A stretch of 64,000 nt of DNA from Acinetobacter sp. XH1741 (GCF_041021895.1 NZ_CP157428.1:1736001-1800000), one strand, 5' to 3'; counted from the stretch's first letter, positions 15,774 through 27,134 are shown. Program-made: numbers and translations. Notes: generated from the sequence alone by a model not told the origin.

Positions 15774-17093
15774 ATGGCGGCGCCCAATTCTTCGGCTGGC
15801 TGGTTAGAGCGTTTATTTAAGTTAAGCGACAATAAAACCACGTTTCGAACAGAAGTTCTTGCTGGTGTAACTACATTTTTAACGATGTGTTACATCATCA
15901 TTGTCAATCCACTCATTTTATCAGAAACCGGCATGGATCATGGCGCCGTATTCGTTGCGACCTGTTTGGCGGCAGCAATCGGTTGTTTAGTGATGGGTAT
16001 CATTGCCAACTACCCAATTGCCTTAGCACCTGGTATGGGGCTTAATGCTTATTTTACCTATTCAGTATGTATGGGCATGGGAGTGCCTTGGCAGACTGCT
16101 TTAGCTGCTGTTTTTGTGTCAGGCGTTGTATTTCTTGCAATTAGCTTCTTTAAAGTTCGTGAGGCGATTGTCAACGCAATCCCGATGTCACTTAAATTTG
16201 CAATAGGCGGTGGTATTGGTTTATTCCTTGCACTTGTTGCCTTAAAGAACGCCGGAATTATTGTAGCTAACCAAGCCACTTTAGTGGGTTTAGGTAATAT
16301 TAAGCAGCCTACGGTATTGCTCGCTTTATTTGGTTTTCTACTCATTGTAGTTTTGCATCATTTGAAAGTTCGTGGCGCAATCATTATTAGTATTTTGGTG
16401 GTTACAGCAATTGCTACTGCCTTGGGGTTAAATGAGTTTAAAGGCGTGGTCGGTGAAATTCCTTCAATTGCACCAACTTTCATGCAAATGGACTTTAAAG
16501 GCTTATTTACCGCAAGTATGGTCGGTGTCATCTTTGTCTTCTTTATTGTTGACTTGTTTGATAGTACCGGGACTTTGGTTGGTGTTTCACACCGTGCGGG
16601 GCTTTTAAAAGATGGTAAATTACCACGTTTGAAAAAAGCATTATTTGCTGACTCGACTGCAATTGTGGCAGGTGCTGCATTAGGTACCTCGTCAACTACT
16701 CCTTATATTGAATCAGCTTCAGGTGTAGCAGCGGGTGGACGTACAGGTTTAACTGCGGTAGTGGTTGCCTTCTTATTTGTTTGCTGTTTATTTTTAGCGC
16801 CTCTTGCTCAGTCTGTACCAGGTTTTGCAACAGCACCGGCTTTATTGTTCATCGGTGTATTGATGATCCAAGGGATCACACATATTGATTGGGATGATAT
16901 TACAGAAGCTGTTCCATCCTTTTTAACGATTGTATTTATGCCATTTGCTTATTCAATTGCAGATGGTATTGCAATGGGCTTTATCAGCTATGCATTAGTG
17001 AAATTATTCACAGGTAAGGCAAAAACTGTTCCATACATGGTGTGGATTATTGCTGCTCTTTGGGTATTTAAATTTATCGTCTTTGGCGGTTAA
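15774..17093 (+). CDS. AzgA/NCS2-family purine permease
   Basis: 439 aa, polytopic, about 12-14 membrane segments. It carries the AzgA-type start (ETGMDHGAVF), the GMGLNAYFTY motif near residue 88, FVFFIVDLFDSTGTLVG near 260 and SSTTPYIESASG near 305. These mark the adenine/guanine/hypoxanthine group of nucleobase transporters. The next gene is an adenine deaminase, so adenine or hypoxanthine uptake fits. A palindromic leader suggests purine- or nitrogen-responsive control, not proven. Confidence 0.92.
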   Translation: MAAPNSSAGWLERLFKLSDNKTTFRTEVLAGVTTFLTMCYIIIVNPLILSETGMDHGAVFVATCLAAAIGCLVMGIIANYPIALAPGMGLNAYFTYSVCMGMGVPWQTALAAVFVSGVVFLAISFFKVREAIVNAIPMSLKFAIGGGIGLFLALVALKNAGIIVANQATLVGLGNIKQPTVLLALFGFLLIVVLHHLKVRGAIIISILVVTAIATALGLNEFKGVVGEIPSIAPTFMQMDFKGLFTASMVGVIFVFFIVDLFDSTGTLVGVSHRAGLLKDGKLPRLKKALFADSTAIVAGAALGTSSTTPYIESASGVAAGGRTGLTAVVVAFLFVCCLFLAPLAQSVPGFATAPALLFIGVLMIQGITHIDWDDITEAVPSFLTIVFMPFAYSIADGIAMGFISYALVKLFTGKAKTVPYMVWIIAALWVFKFIVFGG

Positions 17094-17155
17094 TACAATT
17101 TTATAATTTTCTTTTAGAACTACTTTAGCGGTAGTTATATAAGATAGAAATTATT

Positions 17156-18201
<1,046 letters not shown>

Positions 18202-18203
18202 AT

Positions 18204-18234
18204 AAAAAAACCGCCTGATATAGGCGGTTTTTTT
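18204..18234. terminator. bidirectional terminator
   Basis: A run of A, then CCGCCTGATATAGGCGG and a run of T, between the convergent deaminase and cytochrome b561 genes. Confidence 0.9.
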
Positions 18235-18243
18235 ACACAAAAT

Positions 18244-18798
18244 TTATTTTGGTTGTTTGGTCATGCTGTTTAAAATATTGTCTTTATCAATAAAGTGATG
18301 TTTTAAAGCTGCAAGGATATGCCCAACAATAAGTAAACCTGCAAACCATGAAATATAAATATGTAATGGTTTAACAATAGCTAAAAGTTCATCATTTTTT
18401 TGAACTAAACGTGGAATATCAAATAAATATAAAACTGGAGCAGGGTGGTCTGCACTCCAGCTAAATAAACAACCAGTAACAGGTAAAGCGACCAAAATCA
18501 CATAGAGTAATAAATGTCCAATATGAGCTAGGGTTTTCATTATTGGTGACATCGTGTCAGGCAACTTTGGAGCTGGGTGTGTATATCGCCATAAAATCCG
18601 GATAATCACCAAAAAGATAATAGTTGTGGCAATGTTTTTATGCAGTGTAATGACATCGCCTTTAATGGTACTAGTATCATAACTTAAAAAATTTCCACTA
18701 TAGAAGCCAATCACCCAAGCTGTAATGAAAATGATGGCCATCACCCAATGCAGAATCTGCGCAGTACGGGTGTAGTATTGAGAGGATGAGGCAGGCAT
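18244..18798 (-). CDS. cytochrome b561 family protein
   Basis: 184 aa, four membrane helices. Heme-ligand histidines are placed as in bacterial b561/CybB: ILHWVMA in helix 1, TLHKNIA before helix 2, HIGHLLLY in helix 3 and VKPLHIYISW in helix 4. I choose the ATG at 18798 because AAAGGG lies just upstream; an ATG at 18819 adds seven residues. It is a membrane electron carrier. Bacterial b561 proteins can oxidise ubiquinol with superoxide; the partner here is not evident. Confidence 0.9.
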   Translation of the reverse strand: MPASSSQYYTRTAQILHWVMAIIFITAWVIGFYSGNFLSYDTSTIKGDVITLHKNIATTIIFLVIIRILWRYTHPAPKLPDTMSPIMKTLAHIGHLLLYVILVALPVTGCLFSWSADHPAPVLYLFDIPRLVQKNDELLAIVKPLHIYISWFAGLLIVGHILAALKHHFIDKDNILNSMTKQPK

Positions 18799-19035
18799 AA
18801 AAGACCCTTTTTTTGTCATTTTAGCGCTAGATTCTATGGGAAAGTACAGTTTTTGAGAAATGTTGTTCTCGTAACGGAGCGTGCTATAAACAGAACGCTT
18901 TAATTAAAAAATTATGTGCTTTGTTAGAACGAGATGAAAAGAGCAGTAGATTGCACAAATGCATCAATTTATTTGTTTCTTCTAATCACAAGTTTAGGCA
19001 AAATACGCGCTGCTGAGGTTCGATCAAAGGAAAAA

Positions 19036-19416
19036 ATGATGAAAAAATTGATGCTCGCTGTAGCACCAGTTGTTTTGGCTTTAACTGCATGTGCAACAAC
19101 ACCTGGTACAGGTTCTGCAGAAACTACAACTCAACAATTAGGCATGACTGCATTAAAAGTTGCTGTAAATGCGAAATGTATTACAGAAATTAATAATGTC
19201 GCTGCATGGAAAACAGCAACAAAGCTTATGACTGCTGAACAACGTGATAGTATTCAAACTAATGTTTGTGGTTGCGTAAGTGAAAAGGCACCAAACAGTG
19301 TTACTGCAGTTGATTTGGCTACCGCTGCACTTGACCCAGCTGCACGTGCAACAATAGTAACTCAAGTCGTTTCTAATACTGTAAATGCTTGCGTGGCTGA
19401 AGCTTTACAAAAGTAA
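19036..19416 (+). CDS. small lipoprotein, unknown function
   Basis: 126 aa. A lipoprotein signal peptide (MMKKLMLAVAPVVLALTAC) puts the lipidated Cys in LTAC. The mature part is Ala/Thr/Val-rich and has three further Cys (AKCITE, VCGCVSE, VNACVAE), possibly disulfide-bonded in the periplasm. The start at 19036 has AAAGG upstream; the longer open frame from 18934 would bury the signal sequence. No family recognised. A terminator follows, then rnhB. Confidence 0.8.
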   Translation: MMKKLMLAVAPVVLALTACATTPGTGSAETTTQQLGMTALKVAVNAKCITEINNVAAWKTATKLMTAEQRDSIQTNVCGCVSEKAPNSVTAVDLATAALDPAARATIVTQVVSNTVNACVAEALQK

Positions 19417-19436
19417 TTAATAATTTAAGTTTTAAA

Positions 19437-19470
19437 GAAGGCTGATTCATATTGATCAGCCTCTTTTTTT
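19437..19470 (+). terminator. terminator abutting rnhB
   Basis: GGCTGAT / ATCAGCC stem (19440-19446, 19455-19461) followed by T7. It ends 13 bp before the rnhB ATG. Confidence 0.8.
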
Positions 19471-19483
19471 CATTGGAGTATAC

Positions 19484-20050
19484 ATGTTCGTTGCAGGCGT
19501 AGATGAGGCGGGGCGAGGCCCATTAGTGGGTTCAGTTGTTGCTGCAGCTGTTATTTTAGATCCGAATAATCCAATTTTAGGATTGAACGATTCTAAAAAA
19601 TTAACTGAAAAAAAACGTGAAAAGTTGTTTATCGAAATTCAAGAAAAAGCTTTGGCATGGTCAATCGCAGAAGCGACGCATGCAGAAATTGATGAACTGA
19701 ATATTTTGCAAGCGACTTTTTTAGCAATGCAGCGTGCAGTAGATGGCCTGAAAACACAGCCGCAAAAAGTCATTGTAGATGGTAATCAAATTCCAAAGGG
19801 AATCATCATTCCTTGCGAAGCGATTGTTGGTGGCGATGCAACGCATGCTGAGATTAGTGCAGCGAGTATCTTGGCTAAAGTCACTCGTGATCGTCAAATG
19901 ATAGCTTTGGATCAAGAATATCCATCATTTGGTTTTGCCAAACATAAGGGTTATCCAACTAAAGCTCACTTTGAAGCGATTGCAGCTCATGGGGTGATTG
20001 ATCAGCATCGCCGTAGTTATGCACCGGTAAAACGTGCATTAGGCCTATAA
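19484..20050 (+). CDS. rnhB: ribonuclease HII
   Basis: 188 aa. It cleaves RNA in RNA-DNA hybrids and single ribonucleotides in DNA using two metals. The acidic active-site motif GVDEAGRGP is at residues 5-13, NDSKKL near 36, and the [16 protein letters not shown] block near 122-137 carries the remaining catalytic Asp and Ser. Length is normal for RnhB. A GGAG ribosome binding site lies between a terminator T-run and the ATG. Its own promoter must therefore be upstream of that terminator, or the gene is read through. Confidence 0.95.
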   Translation: MFVAGVDEAGRGPLVGSVVAAAVILDPNNPILGLNDSKKLTEKKREKLFIEIQEKALAWSIAEATHAEIDELNILQATFLAMQRAVDGLKTQPQKVIVDGNQIPKGIIIPCEAIVGGDATHAEISAASILAKVTRDRQMIALDQEYPSFGFAKHKGYPTKAHFEAIAAHGVIDQHRRSYAPVKRALGL

Positions 20051-20071
20051 ATTTAGATACTCCCAAAAAAT

Positions 20072-20097
20072 TTAAAGCGACTATAAAGTCGCTTTAA
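20072..20097. terminator. hairpin between rnhB and csrA
   Basis: A perfect 11-bp stem TTAAAGCGACT / AGTCGCTTTAA with an ATAA loop. The genes converge here. T-tracts are short, so termination efficiency is uncertain. Confidence 0.65.
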
Positions 20098-20119
20098 TTA
20101 GGGAGAGAATAACTTCATA

Positions 20120-20374
20120 CTAACGATTGAAGTTTTTCTGTGCATAATTATCATCTTCATATGAAACTTGATAATCTTGATCAAGATGTTGAAGGTGTTC
20201 ATGCATTGCACGTTCATGTTGAATACGTTGATAAATTTCTTCGCGATGAACAGAAACCTCTTTTGGTGCATTCACACCAATTCGAACCTGGTTTCCTTTG
20301 ACGCCAAGCACAGTAACACTGACTTGATCCCCAATCATTAATGTTTCCCCGACACGGCGGGTCAGAATCAGCAT
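20120..20374 (-). CDS. csrA: carbon storage regulator CsrA with C-terminal tail
   Basis: 84 aa RNA-binding translational regulator. The N-terminal 60 residues are canonical ([35 protein letters not shown] with the RNA-contacting Leu/Arg set). About 25 extra residues follow ([18 protein letters not shown] region), rich in His, Asp, Gln and Tyr, absent from enterobacterial CsrA (61 aa). Downstream of lysC on the same strand, after a hairpin. Such tails are, to my knowledge, usual in Moraxellaceae. Confidence 0.96.
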   Translation of the reverse strand: MLILTRRVGETLMIGDQVSVTVLGVKGNQVRIGVNAPKEVSVHREEIYQRIQHERAMHEHLQHLDQDYQVSYEDDNYAQKNFNR

Positions 20375-20520
20375 GTTTATCTCCTTGCTAAACGCTTAAA
20401 ACTGCAATATTGGTACCCAAATAAAAAGCTCAACCTCAGTTTTCAGTCAGATTCTAACAGAAATATGAGAACAAAGTCATATTTTGATAATCTCTGCCAA
20501 AAAACTTTCCGTTTAATATA

Positions 20521-20556
20521 ACAGAGCCGCTATAAAAAAAACTATAGCGGCTCTGT
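20521..20556 (-). terminator. strong hairpin between lysC and csrA
   Basis: A perfect 14-bp stem (ACAGAGCCGCTATA / TATAGCGGCTCTGT) with an 8-base loop. On the minus strand the tail is only partly T-rich (TTATATTAAA), so it may attenuate rather than fully stop lysC transcription into csrA. Confidence 0.65.
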
Positions 20557-20620
20557 GTTTTCTTTCATTATTGTCGGACAAGTAAACATTTTTGAATGAA
20601 TTCTTGACCGTTTGGTAAAA

Positions 20621-21901
20621 TTAAGCGCGGGCGCTGCTTTCACCATGTTCACGATCCAAACCAAAAGCGGTATGTAAGCAGCGAACAGCAAGTTCAAGAT
20701 ATTTCTCGTCAATAATGACAGAAACTTTAATTTCAGATGTAGAAATCATAAGGATGTTAATGCCTTCGTCAGCAAGGGCAGTGAACATTTTGCTCGCTAC
20801 GCCTGCATGTGAACGCATACCTACACCAACGATAGATACTTTAACGATATCATCACGTGTTGAAACTTCACGTGCACCAATATTTTTGGCAGTTTCGTTT
20901 AAGATTTTTTCAGCTTTTGCTAAATCTACACGGTTTACAGTAAAAGTGAAATCTGTTGTGCCATCTTCTTCAACATTTTGAACTATCATGTCTACTTCAA
21001 TGTTGGCATCACTTACTGGTGATAAAATTTTAGAAGCAATACCTGGTTCATCAGGCACACCTAAAATCGTTAATTTTGCTTCGTCACGGTTAAAAGCAAT
21101 ACCTGCAATGATTGGCTGTTCCATAGTATCTTCCGCCTCAGTCGTAATGAGTGTACCTACATTTTCTTTAAATTCGTCGTCAAACACGCCGTCGTTGTCA
21201 TTATCAAAGCTTGATAATACGCGTAAAGGAACCTGATATTTTCCGGCAAACTCTACTGAGCGAATTTGTAAAACTTTAGAACCTAATGATGCCATTTCTA
21301 GCATTTCTTCAAAAGAAATACGATCAATTTTCTTTGCTTTAGGGGCAACACGAGGGTCTGTAGTGTAAACACCATCAACGTCAGTATAGATTTGGCATTC
21401 ATCTGCTTTTAAAGCAGCTGCAATGGCAACACCAGAAGTATCTGAACCACCACGTCCTAGAGTTGTTGTGTTTCCATTGGCATCAAAGCCTTGGAAGCCT
21501 GCAACCACAATCACACGGCCTGCATTTAGGTCATTGGTCATGACATCTGTGTCAATAGACTCAATACGCGCCTTGGTAAATGCACTGTCAGTTTTAATAC
21601 CGACTTGACGTCCGGTATAGGATTTAGCTTCCACACCAATCGAATTAAGTGCCATAGCTAACATGGAAATCGTCACCTGTTCACCGGTTGAAACCATTTG
21701 GTCTAACTCACGTGGGTCAGGTGTTTCGGTAATGGCTTTAGCGAGGGCTAGCAAGCGGTTTGTTTCACCACTCATTGCAGATACGACCACAACAACCTTG
21801 TGACCGTGATCATGCCAACGCTTCACACGACGAGCAACATTTAAAATGCGCTCGGGGGTACCCATAGAAGTACCGCCATATTTTTGAACGATTAGTGCCA
21901 T
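20621..21901 (-). CDS. lysC: aspartate kinase
   Basis: 426 aa. It phosphorylates aspartate, the first step toward Lys, Thr and Met. The kinase domain begins with VQKYGGTSMGTPERI; the substrate loop TTLGRGGSDTS is near residue 150. Two ACT domains form the C-terminal half (about 265-420), as in lysine/threonine-feedback enzymes of Pseudomonas type. It lies 65 bp after alaS and before csrA on the same strand, an arrangement conserved in Pseudomonadales. Confidence 0.96.
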   Translation of the reverse strand: MALIVQKYGGTSMGTPERILNVARRVKRWHDHGHKVVVVVSAMSGETNRLLALAKAITETPDPRELDQMVSTGEQVTISMLAMALNSIGVEAKSYTGRQVGIKTDSAFTKARIESIDTDVMTNDLNAGRVIVVAGFQGFDANGNTTTLGRGGSDTSGVAIAAALKADECQIYTDVDGVYTTDPRVAPKAKKIDRISFEEMLEMASLGSKVLQIRSVEFAGKYQVPLRVLSSFDNDNDGVFDDEFKENVGTLITTEAEDTMEQPIIAGIAFNRDEAKLTILGVPDEPGIASKILSPVSDANIEVDMIVQNVEEDGTTDFTFTVNRVDLAKAEKILNETAKNIGAREVSTRDDIVKVSIVGVGMRSHAGVASKMFTALADEGINILMISTSEIKVSVIIDEKYLELAVRCLHTAFGLDREHGESSARA

Positions 21902-21920
21902 AGTTGTTCCATATAAGCCA

Positions 21921-21946
21921 TGACCCTGAGAGGCTTTTCAGGGTCA
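21921..21946 (-). other. intercistronic hairpin alaS-lysC
   Basis: A 9-bp perfect stem (TGACCCTGA / TCAGGGTCA) in the 65-bp gap between alaS and lysC. No U-tract follows, so co-transcription is likely and the hairpin may affect mRNA processing. Confidence 0.5.
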
Positions 21947-21966
21947 GTTACACAAAAAGTGAAGTC

Positions 21967-24603
21967 TTATTTTTGTTCAAGCCAAGCAGGCAATGCTGCG
22001 ATAACTTGTCCAAACTTCTCGTTAAGTGGCGCGCCACCTTGTGCTAAGTCAGGTTTACCACCACCTTTACCACCTAACTCAGTCGCTAGATGTTTGATGA
22101 TGTCACCTGCTTTTAGATTAGCAGTGTATTGCGACGCGACTGATGCAAGCAGGCTGACTTTGTCACCCTCTACACCTGCTAACACAATCACTGCGTTTTC
22201 TAATTTTGATTTAACACTGTCATGTAGGTTACGAAGCGCTTTCGCATCTACACCCTGAACAGTGGTAATAAGCGTTTGACGACCAGCAATCGTTTGTACT
22301 TGGTCAATCAAGTCAGCCGCTTGGAAGTTTGCCAATTTCTGGTTGAGTTGTTCAATCTGCTTTTGTAGTGCAGATACCAATTCTACATTGGCTTGTACAC
22401 GCTCAACTGTTTGGTCTTTCTGTGCTTTTAATAAGCTATTGATGTGCTGAATATCGTTATCAGCTTTTTGTACCACTTCTAACGCTTTAGTGCCAGTCAC
22501 TGCTTCAATACGACGTACACCGGCAGCTACACCACCTTCAGACGTGATTTTGAATAAACCAATATCACCTGTACGTTTTACATGAATACCACCACAAAGT
22601 TCGATTGAGAAGTTTTTCTCATCAATGACTGAACCCATAGAGAGTACACGTACTTCATCACCGTACTTTTCACCGAACAACATCATTGCGCCTTTTGCTT
22701 TCGCTGCTTCAATGTCGAGAAGTTCAGTCGTCACAGGAGTATTTGCAATCACTTCAGCATTTACGAGACGTTCAACTTGTTGTAATTGTTCAAATGAAAC
22801 TGGTTGGTCATTTGCAAAGTCAAAACGTAAGATGTCGCTTGCAACTAAAGAACCTTTTTGTTGTACATGTGAACCTAAGATTTGACGAAGGGCAGCATGT
22901 AACAAGTGAGTTGCTGAGTGATTACGTGCAGTAGCTTCACGAAGATCTGCTTTAACAATCGCTTCTACATTTTGATTTGCTTTTAGATTACCAACAGTCA
23001 CAATACCTTGATGAACAAAGGCACCACCAGACTTTTTAGTATCTTGAACTTCAAAAATACCTGTTTCGTTTTTGAAGATACCTGTATCACCAATCTGACC
23101 ACCACTTTCAGCATAGAAAGGAGTTTGGTTTAAAACGATTAGTGCTTCGTCACCTTCAGAAACTTCATCAACTTGTACGCCATCTTTATAGATCGCTACA
23201 ATCTGGCCTTGACCAGTTGTGTTGATATAACCGTCAAACTGAGTTTCGCCTTCAACTTTTACAATGTTGTTATAGTCAACAGCAAATTTACCAGCGTCAC
23301 GTGCACGTTGACGCTGTGCAGCCATTTCAACTTCAAAACCAGCTTCATCAATAATAAAGCCACGTTCACGTGCAATATCAGCCGTTAAGTCTGTTGGGAA
23401 GCCGTAAGTGTCGTAAAGTTTAAATACTGTCGCACCAGGAATAGTTTTGTCTTTTAACTGAGCAAGTTCACCTTCGAGAAGTTTTAGACCTTGCTCAAGT
23501 GTTTTAGCAAACTGTTCCTCTTCACGAATTAAAGTTGCTTCAATCACATCTTTACGAACGGCAAGCTCTGGATATGCATCACCCATCACTTCAATTAAAG
23601 GTTGCAACATTTTGTAGAAGAACGTACCTGTTGCACCAAGCTTGTTACCGTGACGAACAGCGCGGCGGATAATACGGCGAAGTACATAGCCACGGCCTTC
23701 ATTGCTTGGGTTTACACCATCAGCAATTAAGAAACAGCATGAACGTGCATGGTCTGCAACGACACGTAAAGAAGGCTGACCTTCGTCTTCAATACCAATA
23801 ATATTTGCAGCAGCTTTTAATAAGTGTTGGAATAGGTCAATATCATAGTTTGAATTAACATGTTGCAATACAGCAGAAATACGCTCTAAGCCCATACCTG
23901 TATCAACAGATGGAGCAGGGAGTGGGTGAAGCACGCCATCAGCAGTACGGTTAAACTGCATGAAAACGTTGTTCCAGATTTCAATGAAACGGTCGCCATC
24001 TTCTTCAGGTGAACCTGGTAAGCCACCCCAAATGTGATCACCATGGTCAAAGAAAATTTCAGAACATGGACCACACGGACCTGTATCACCCATTGCCCAG
24101 AAGTTATCTGATGCGTATTTTTCGCCTTTGTTGTCACCAATACGGATAATGCGTTCTGGTGCTAAACCAATTTCTTTGTTCCAGATGTCGTAAGCTTCAT
24201 CATCGGTATGATAAACAGTGACATAAAGTTTATCTTTTGGTAAAGCAAGCCATTGTTCGCTGGTTAAAAATTCCCAAGCAAATTTGAGCGCATCACGTTT
24301 GAAATAATCACCAAATGAGAAGTTACCTAACATTTCAAAGAATGTATGGTGACGAGCAGTGTAGCCAACGTTATCTAAATCGTTATGTTTACCGCCAGCA
24401 CGCACACATTTTTGAGAAGATGTTGCACGTACATAGTCACGCTTTTCAAGACCTAAAAAACAGTCTTTAAACTGGTTCATCCCAGCATTTGTAAATAATA
24501 AAGTTGGGTCGTTGGCAGGAACAAGAGAACTCGACGCGACACGTGTATGCCCTTGCGTCTCAAAGTAGCGCAAAAATGCTTCACGAATTTCAGCAGATGT
24601 CAT
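21967..24603 (-). CDS. alaS: alanyl-tRNA synthetase
   Basis: 878 aa. It charges tRNA-Ala. Class II catalytic core at the N-terminus ([43 protein letters not shown]), the editing domain with [12 protein letters not shown] near residue 565 and the Cys-x-x-x-His of [12 protein letters not shown] near 665, then a C-Ala domain ending in [15 protein letters not shown] start at the ATG at 24603; an upstream GTG at 24624 would add seven unconserved residues. Confidence 0.97.
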   Translation of the reverse strand: MTSAEIREAFLRYFETQGHTRVASSSLVPANDPTLLFTNAGMNQFKDCFLGLEKRDYVRATSSQKCVRAGGKHNDLDNVGYTARHHTFFEMLGNFSFGDYFKRDALKFAWEFLTSEQWLALPKDKLYVTVYHTDDEAYDIWNKEIGLAPERIIRIGDNKGEKYASDNFWAMGDTGPCGPCSEIFFDHGDHIWGGLPGSPEEDGDRFIEIWNNVFMQFNRTADGVLHPLPAPSVDTGMGLERISAVLQHVNSNYDIDLFQHLLKAAANIIGIEDEGQPSLRVVADHARSCCFLIADGVNPSNEGRGYVLRRIIRRAVRHGNKLGATGTFFYKMLQPLIEVMGDAYPELAVRKDVIEATLIREEEQFAKTLEQGLKLLEGELAQLKDKTIPGATVFKLYDTYGFPTDLTADIARERGFIIDEAGFEVEMAAQRQRARDAGKFAVDYNNIVKVEGETQFDGYINTTGQGQIVAIYKDGVQVDEVSEGDEALIVLNQTPFYAESGGQIGDTGIFKNETGIFEVQDTKKSGGAFVHQGIVTVGNLKANQNVEAIVKADLREATARNHSATHLLHAALRQILGSHVQQKGSLVASDILRFDFANDQPVSFEQLQQVERLVNAEVIANTPVTTELLDIEAAKAKGAMMLFGEKYGDEVRVLSMGSVIDEKNFSIELCGGIHVKRTGDIGLFKITSEGGVAAGVRRIEAVTGTKALEVVQKADNDIQHINSLLKAQKDQTVERVQANVELVSALQKQIEQLNQKLANFQAADLIDQVQTIAGRQTLITTVQGVDAKALRNLHDSVKSKLENAVIVLAGVEGDKVSLLASVASQYTANLKAGDIIKHLATELGGKGGGKPDLAQGGAPLNEKFGQVIAALPAWLEQK

Positions 24604-24872
24604 TAAACGAGTACTCACAACCAAGTCACTCCATATTTTCGAATTTGGCTAAAAGCATCACCACAAGTTTGTTTATTCACAAATCTCGCATGTGACACGG
24701 GGCTTATTTTTAAAAAACGCTAAATTGTAACGGAAAAACCCCACCGAACCAACGATTTTAGCGGGAATATCTTACAAAACTGTGATTTGGCTAAAAATCT
24801 ATATTCAATTGGCCTTGACGTGTTTTACTATATGCCTTCTTTCGCTTCTGGTTTTGTAGATAAGGATAAGTC

Positions 24873-25892
24873 ATGCAACGTATCGCCATTAATGGGTTTG
24901 GCCGGATTGGACGTAATGTTTTACGTGCATGGTTTGAGAGCCCGAAACAATTTCATTTTGAAATCGTGGCGATTAACGATATAGCAGATGTACAGACACT
25001 GGTGCATTTATTTAAATACGACTCAACCCATGGTCGTTTTCATGGCAAGGTTGATGTTGTTATTGAGAATGAAAAGATTTATTTAAATATCCGGTCGAAT
25101 CAAAGAAATTTAAAAGTTGAGGTTTTAAAGCAGAAACAACCGGAACTGTTGCCATGGGCTAGTTTACACATTGATGTTGTACTTGAATGTACTGGCTTGT
25201 TCCGTTCGCATGCCGATGCAACCCGTCATTTAGAAGCAGGTGCAAAACGAGTCATTATTGGGGCTGCACCTTTTGATCATGTTGATGCAGCCATTGTTTA
25301 TGGTGTTAACCATGCTGAAGTGAAGCCGTCAGATCGGATTATCTCGAGTGTGTCATGTACTACGCAGGCTTTGGTTCCTTTAGTTAAAATTATTGATGAT
25401 GCATTCGGTATTGAAACGGCGCTCATGACTGAGATTCATGCGGTAACGGCAGACCAATCTGTCCTTGATCATGCGCATCGTGACCTGCGTCGTGCCAGAG
25501 CTTCAGGGCAAAATATTATTCCAACAACCTCTAGCGCACTTGGGGCATTAAAACGGGTAATGCCGAAAATGGAAGATCGTATTGACGGTTATTCAATTCG
25601 AGTTCCGACCATTAATGTGGCAGCAATTGATTTAACGTTCATGGCGCAATCTCCAATTACTGTTCATCATATTAATGAGTTGCTTATTAAAGCTTCTGAA
25701 ACAGATTATGCAGAAATTATGGCTGTTACAGATGAACCATTAGTTTCAAGTGATTTTAATCATTCGCCATATTCACTCATTGTTGATTTAACCCAGACCA
25801 TGGTGGTTGGGCATCAAGCGAAAGTATTTGCTTGGTATGATAATGAATGGGGCTATGCAAATCGATTATTGGATTTGTGTGATTCTTTCTAA
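24873..25892 (+). CDS. Epd/GAPDH-like dehydrogenase with SCTTQ motif
   Basis: 339 aa NAD-dependent aldehyde dehydrogenase of the GAPDH fold. NAD motif INGFGRIGRNVLRAW at the start. Several blocks match erythrose-4-phosphate dehydrogenase better than glycolytic GAPDH: HGRFHGKV, PWASLHIDVVLECTGLF, DLRRARASGQNIIP, FNHSPYSLIVDLTQT and YDNEWGYANRLLD. The catalytic Cys motif is SCTTQ where nearly all family members have SCTTN. Epd would supply 4-phosphoerythronate for pyridoxal phosphate synthesis; the altered motif leaves function less certain. Divergent from alaS, terminator downstream. Confidence 0.8.
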   Translation: MQRIAINGFGRIGRNVLRAWFESPKQFHFEIVAINDIADVQTLVHLFKYDSTHGRFHGKVDVVIENEKIYLNIRSNQRNLKVEVLKQKQPELLPWASLHIDVVLECTGLFRSHADATRHLEAGAKRVIIGAAPFDHVDAAIVYGVNHAEVKPSDRIISSVSCTTQALVPLVKIIDDAFGIETALMTEIHAVTADQSVLDHAHRDLRRARASGQNIIPTTSSALGALKRVMPKMEDRIDGYSIRVPTINVAAIDLTFMAQSPITVHHINELLIKASETDYAEIMAVTDEPLVSSDFNHSPYSLIVDLTQTMVVGHQAKVFAWYDNEWGYANRLLDLCDSF

Positions 25893-25911
25893 ATGTAAAT
25901 TTAAATAGTTT

Positions 25912-25944
25912 AAGGATATTAAGTTAATTTAATATCCTTTTTTA
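25912..25944 (+). terminator. intrinsic terminator
   Basis: An 11-bp stem AAGGATATTAA / TTAATATCCTT followed by a T run, 20 bp after the dehydrogenase stop. Confidence 0.85.
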
Positions 25945-26054
25945 TTAATATAAATCTCGATATAAAACTAAAAGAAAATTTAATATCTGTGTTGTATACA
26001 GGTATTTCTATTTGTATGATTCGCAAACATTAAAATTTTAACTATAGAGTTCAT

Positions 26055-27134
26055 ATGAAATTTAACTTAAAAAGAATAAGTGGTTTTTTAATTATTACAT
26101 CTACTATGACTTTAACTGCATGTGGTGGTGAAAGTTCAGATCAATATACGGATGATCAAGCTGAGAGTAATTTAGAAAAAGAAAATAAAATTTATCAGGT
26201 TTATTATCAGCCTTCCGATATCTCTTCTGGGCGCTATAGTGATTTTTTCGAAATTACTCAATATTCTATTAAGAATAATGAAGTATTCTTTGCAAAGTCA
26301 CATAACCAGCCGCTAGAAAAGGACCTTTTAACTGAACAGAAAGTTTTAAATAAAGGAACTTTACAAACAAATATTGTGAAAAGATTAACCCCTAGCAGTT
26401 GGACTTATGAGCTTACACCAAGCTTAAAACAAAACTTAAATTTTGAAATTGTTAAAATAGATGGTGAAAAAATCTTTGATAGAGTATTGCCTGGCTATAG
26501 AGAGAATAAAAACTTAGATACTGGACTTCATGATCAGCTTGATAAAAATTTAATTGACTTCTATCGAAATTATAAAAATATTACGTTCCCTAAAAATAGC
26601 TACTGCTATCGTTTAAAAGAGACTCAATGGAATCAATCTTATATTTCAGATATATCTGGTTTTAGTTCAAACCCTCTATTTAGTGAGAAAAAGCAGTCAA
26701 TTATCGAAAGATATAATAACTTGGGTCAAGATAAAAAGTATTTTAGACTTATAAACTCTCAGTGGTATGGCTATAACTTAGTTGTGTTAGAAAACTTGGA
26801 AACGGAGGATATTCAAAGTGCATTGGGAAATAATAATAACCAGTCTGCGAATATCGATTTTGTATCAAGTAGCTCGTGGGATGCTGATAGAGAGTTAGCT
26901 TATGAGAAGTCTCACCTTTATTCAGCTGATGATGGCCCGCTTAATAATGGGCATGCATTAATTGCTTTAAGACAAAAGTTAAAAATTGCAAATCTTGAAA
27001 AAGGTTGCTTTGCTTTTAATACTCAAGCAGCTAAAGCTATTCAACAGTTAAATTTGGTTAATTGGAAACAAGGCGATAGCTCAGATATTGCCCCTTTCTT
27101 TGGTCGAAGAACTTTTGTCTATAATAGTAAATGA
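26055..27134 (+). CDS. lipoprotein, unknown function
   Basis: 359 aa. The N-terminus has a lipoprotein signal peptide with lipobox LTAC followed by GGES, so it is exported and lipidated. The mature protein is Asn/Lys/Ser-rich with many aromatic residues, a mid-region Cys (NSYCYRLKETQWNQSY) and another near the C-terminus (EKGCFAFNTQ). It is distinctly AT-richer than its neighbours. I recognise no domain. The gene is monocistronic, between the dehydrogenase terminator and the hisZ leader. Confidence 0.8.
   Translation: MKFNLKRISGFLIITSTMTLTACGGESSDQYTDDQAESNLEKENKIYQVYYQPSDISSGRYSDFFEITQYSIKNNEVFFAKSHNQPLEKDLLTEQKVLNKGTLQTNIVKRLTPSSWTYELTPSLKQNLNFEIVKIDGEKIFDRVLPGYRENKNLDTGLHDQLDKNLIDFYRNYKNITFPKNSYCYRLKETQWNQSYISDISGFSSNPLFSEKKQSIIERYNNLGQDKKYFRLINSQWYGYNLVVLENLETEDIQSALGNNNNQSANIDFVSSSSWDADRELAYEKSHLYSADDGPLNNGHALIALRQKLKIANLEKGCFAFNTQAAKAIQQLNLVNWKQGDSSDIAPFFGRRTFVYNSK

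Noticed and set aside
20375..20620. Possible small RNA between csrA and lysC
   Set aside because: Only a terminator-like hairpin is visible; no GGA-rich or tRNA-like structure.
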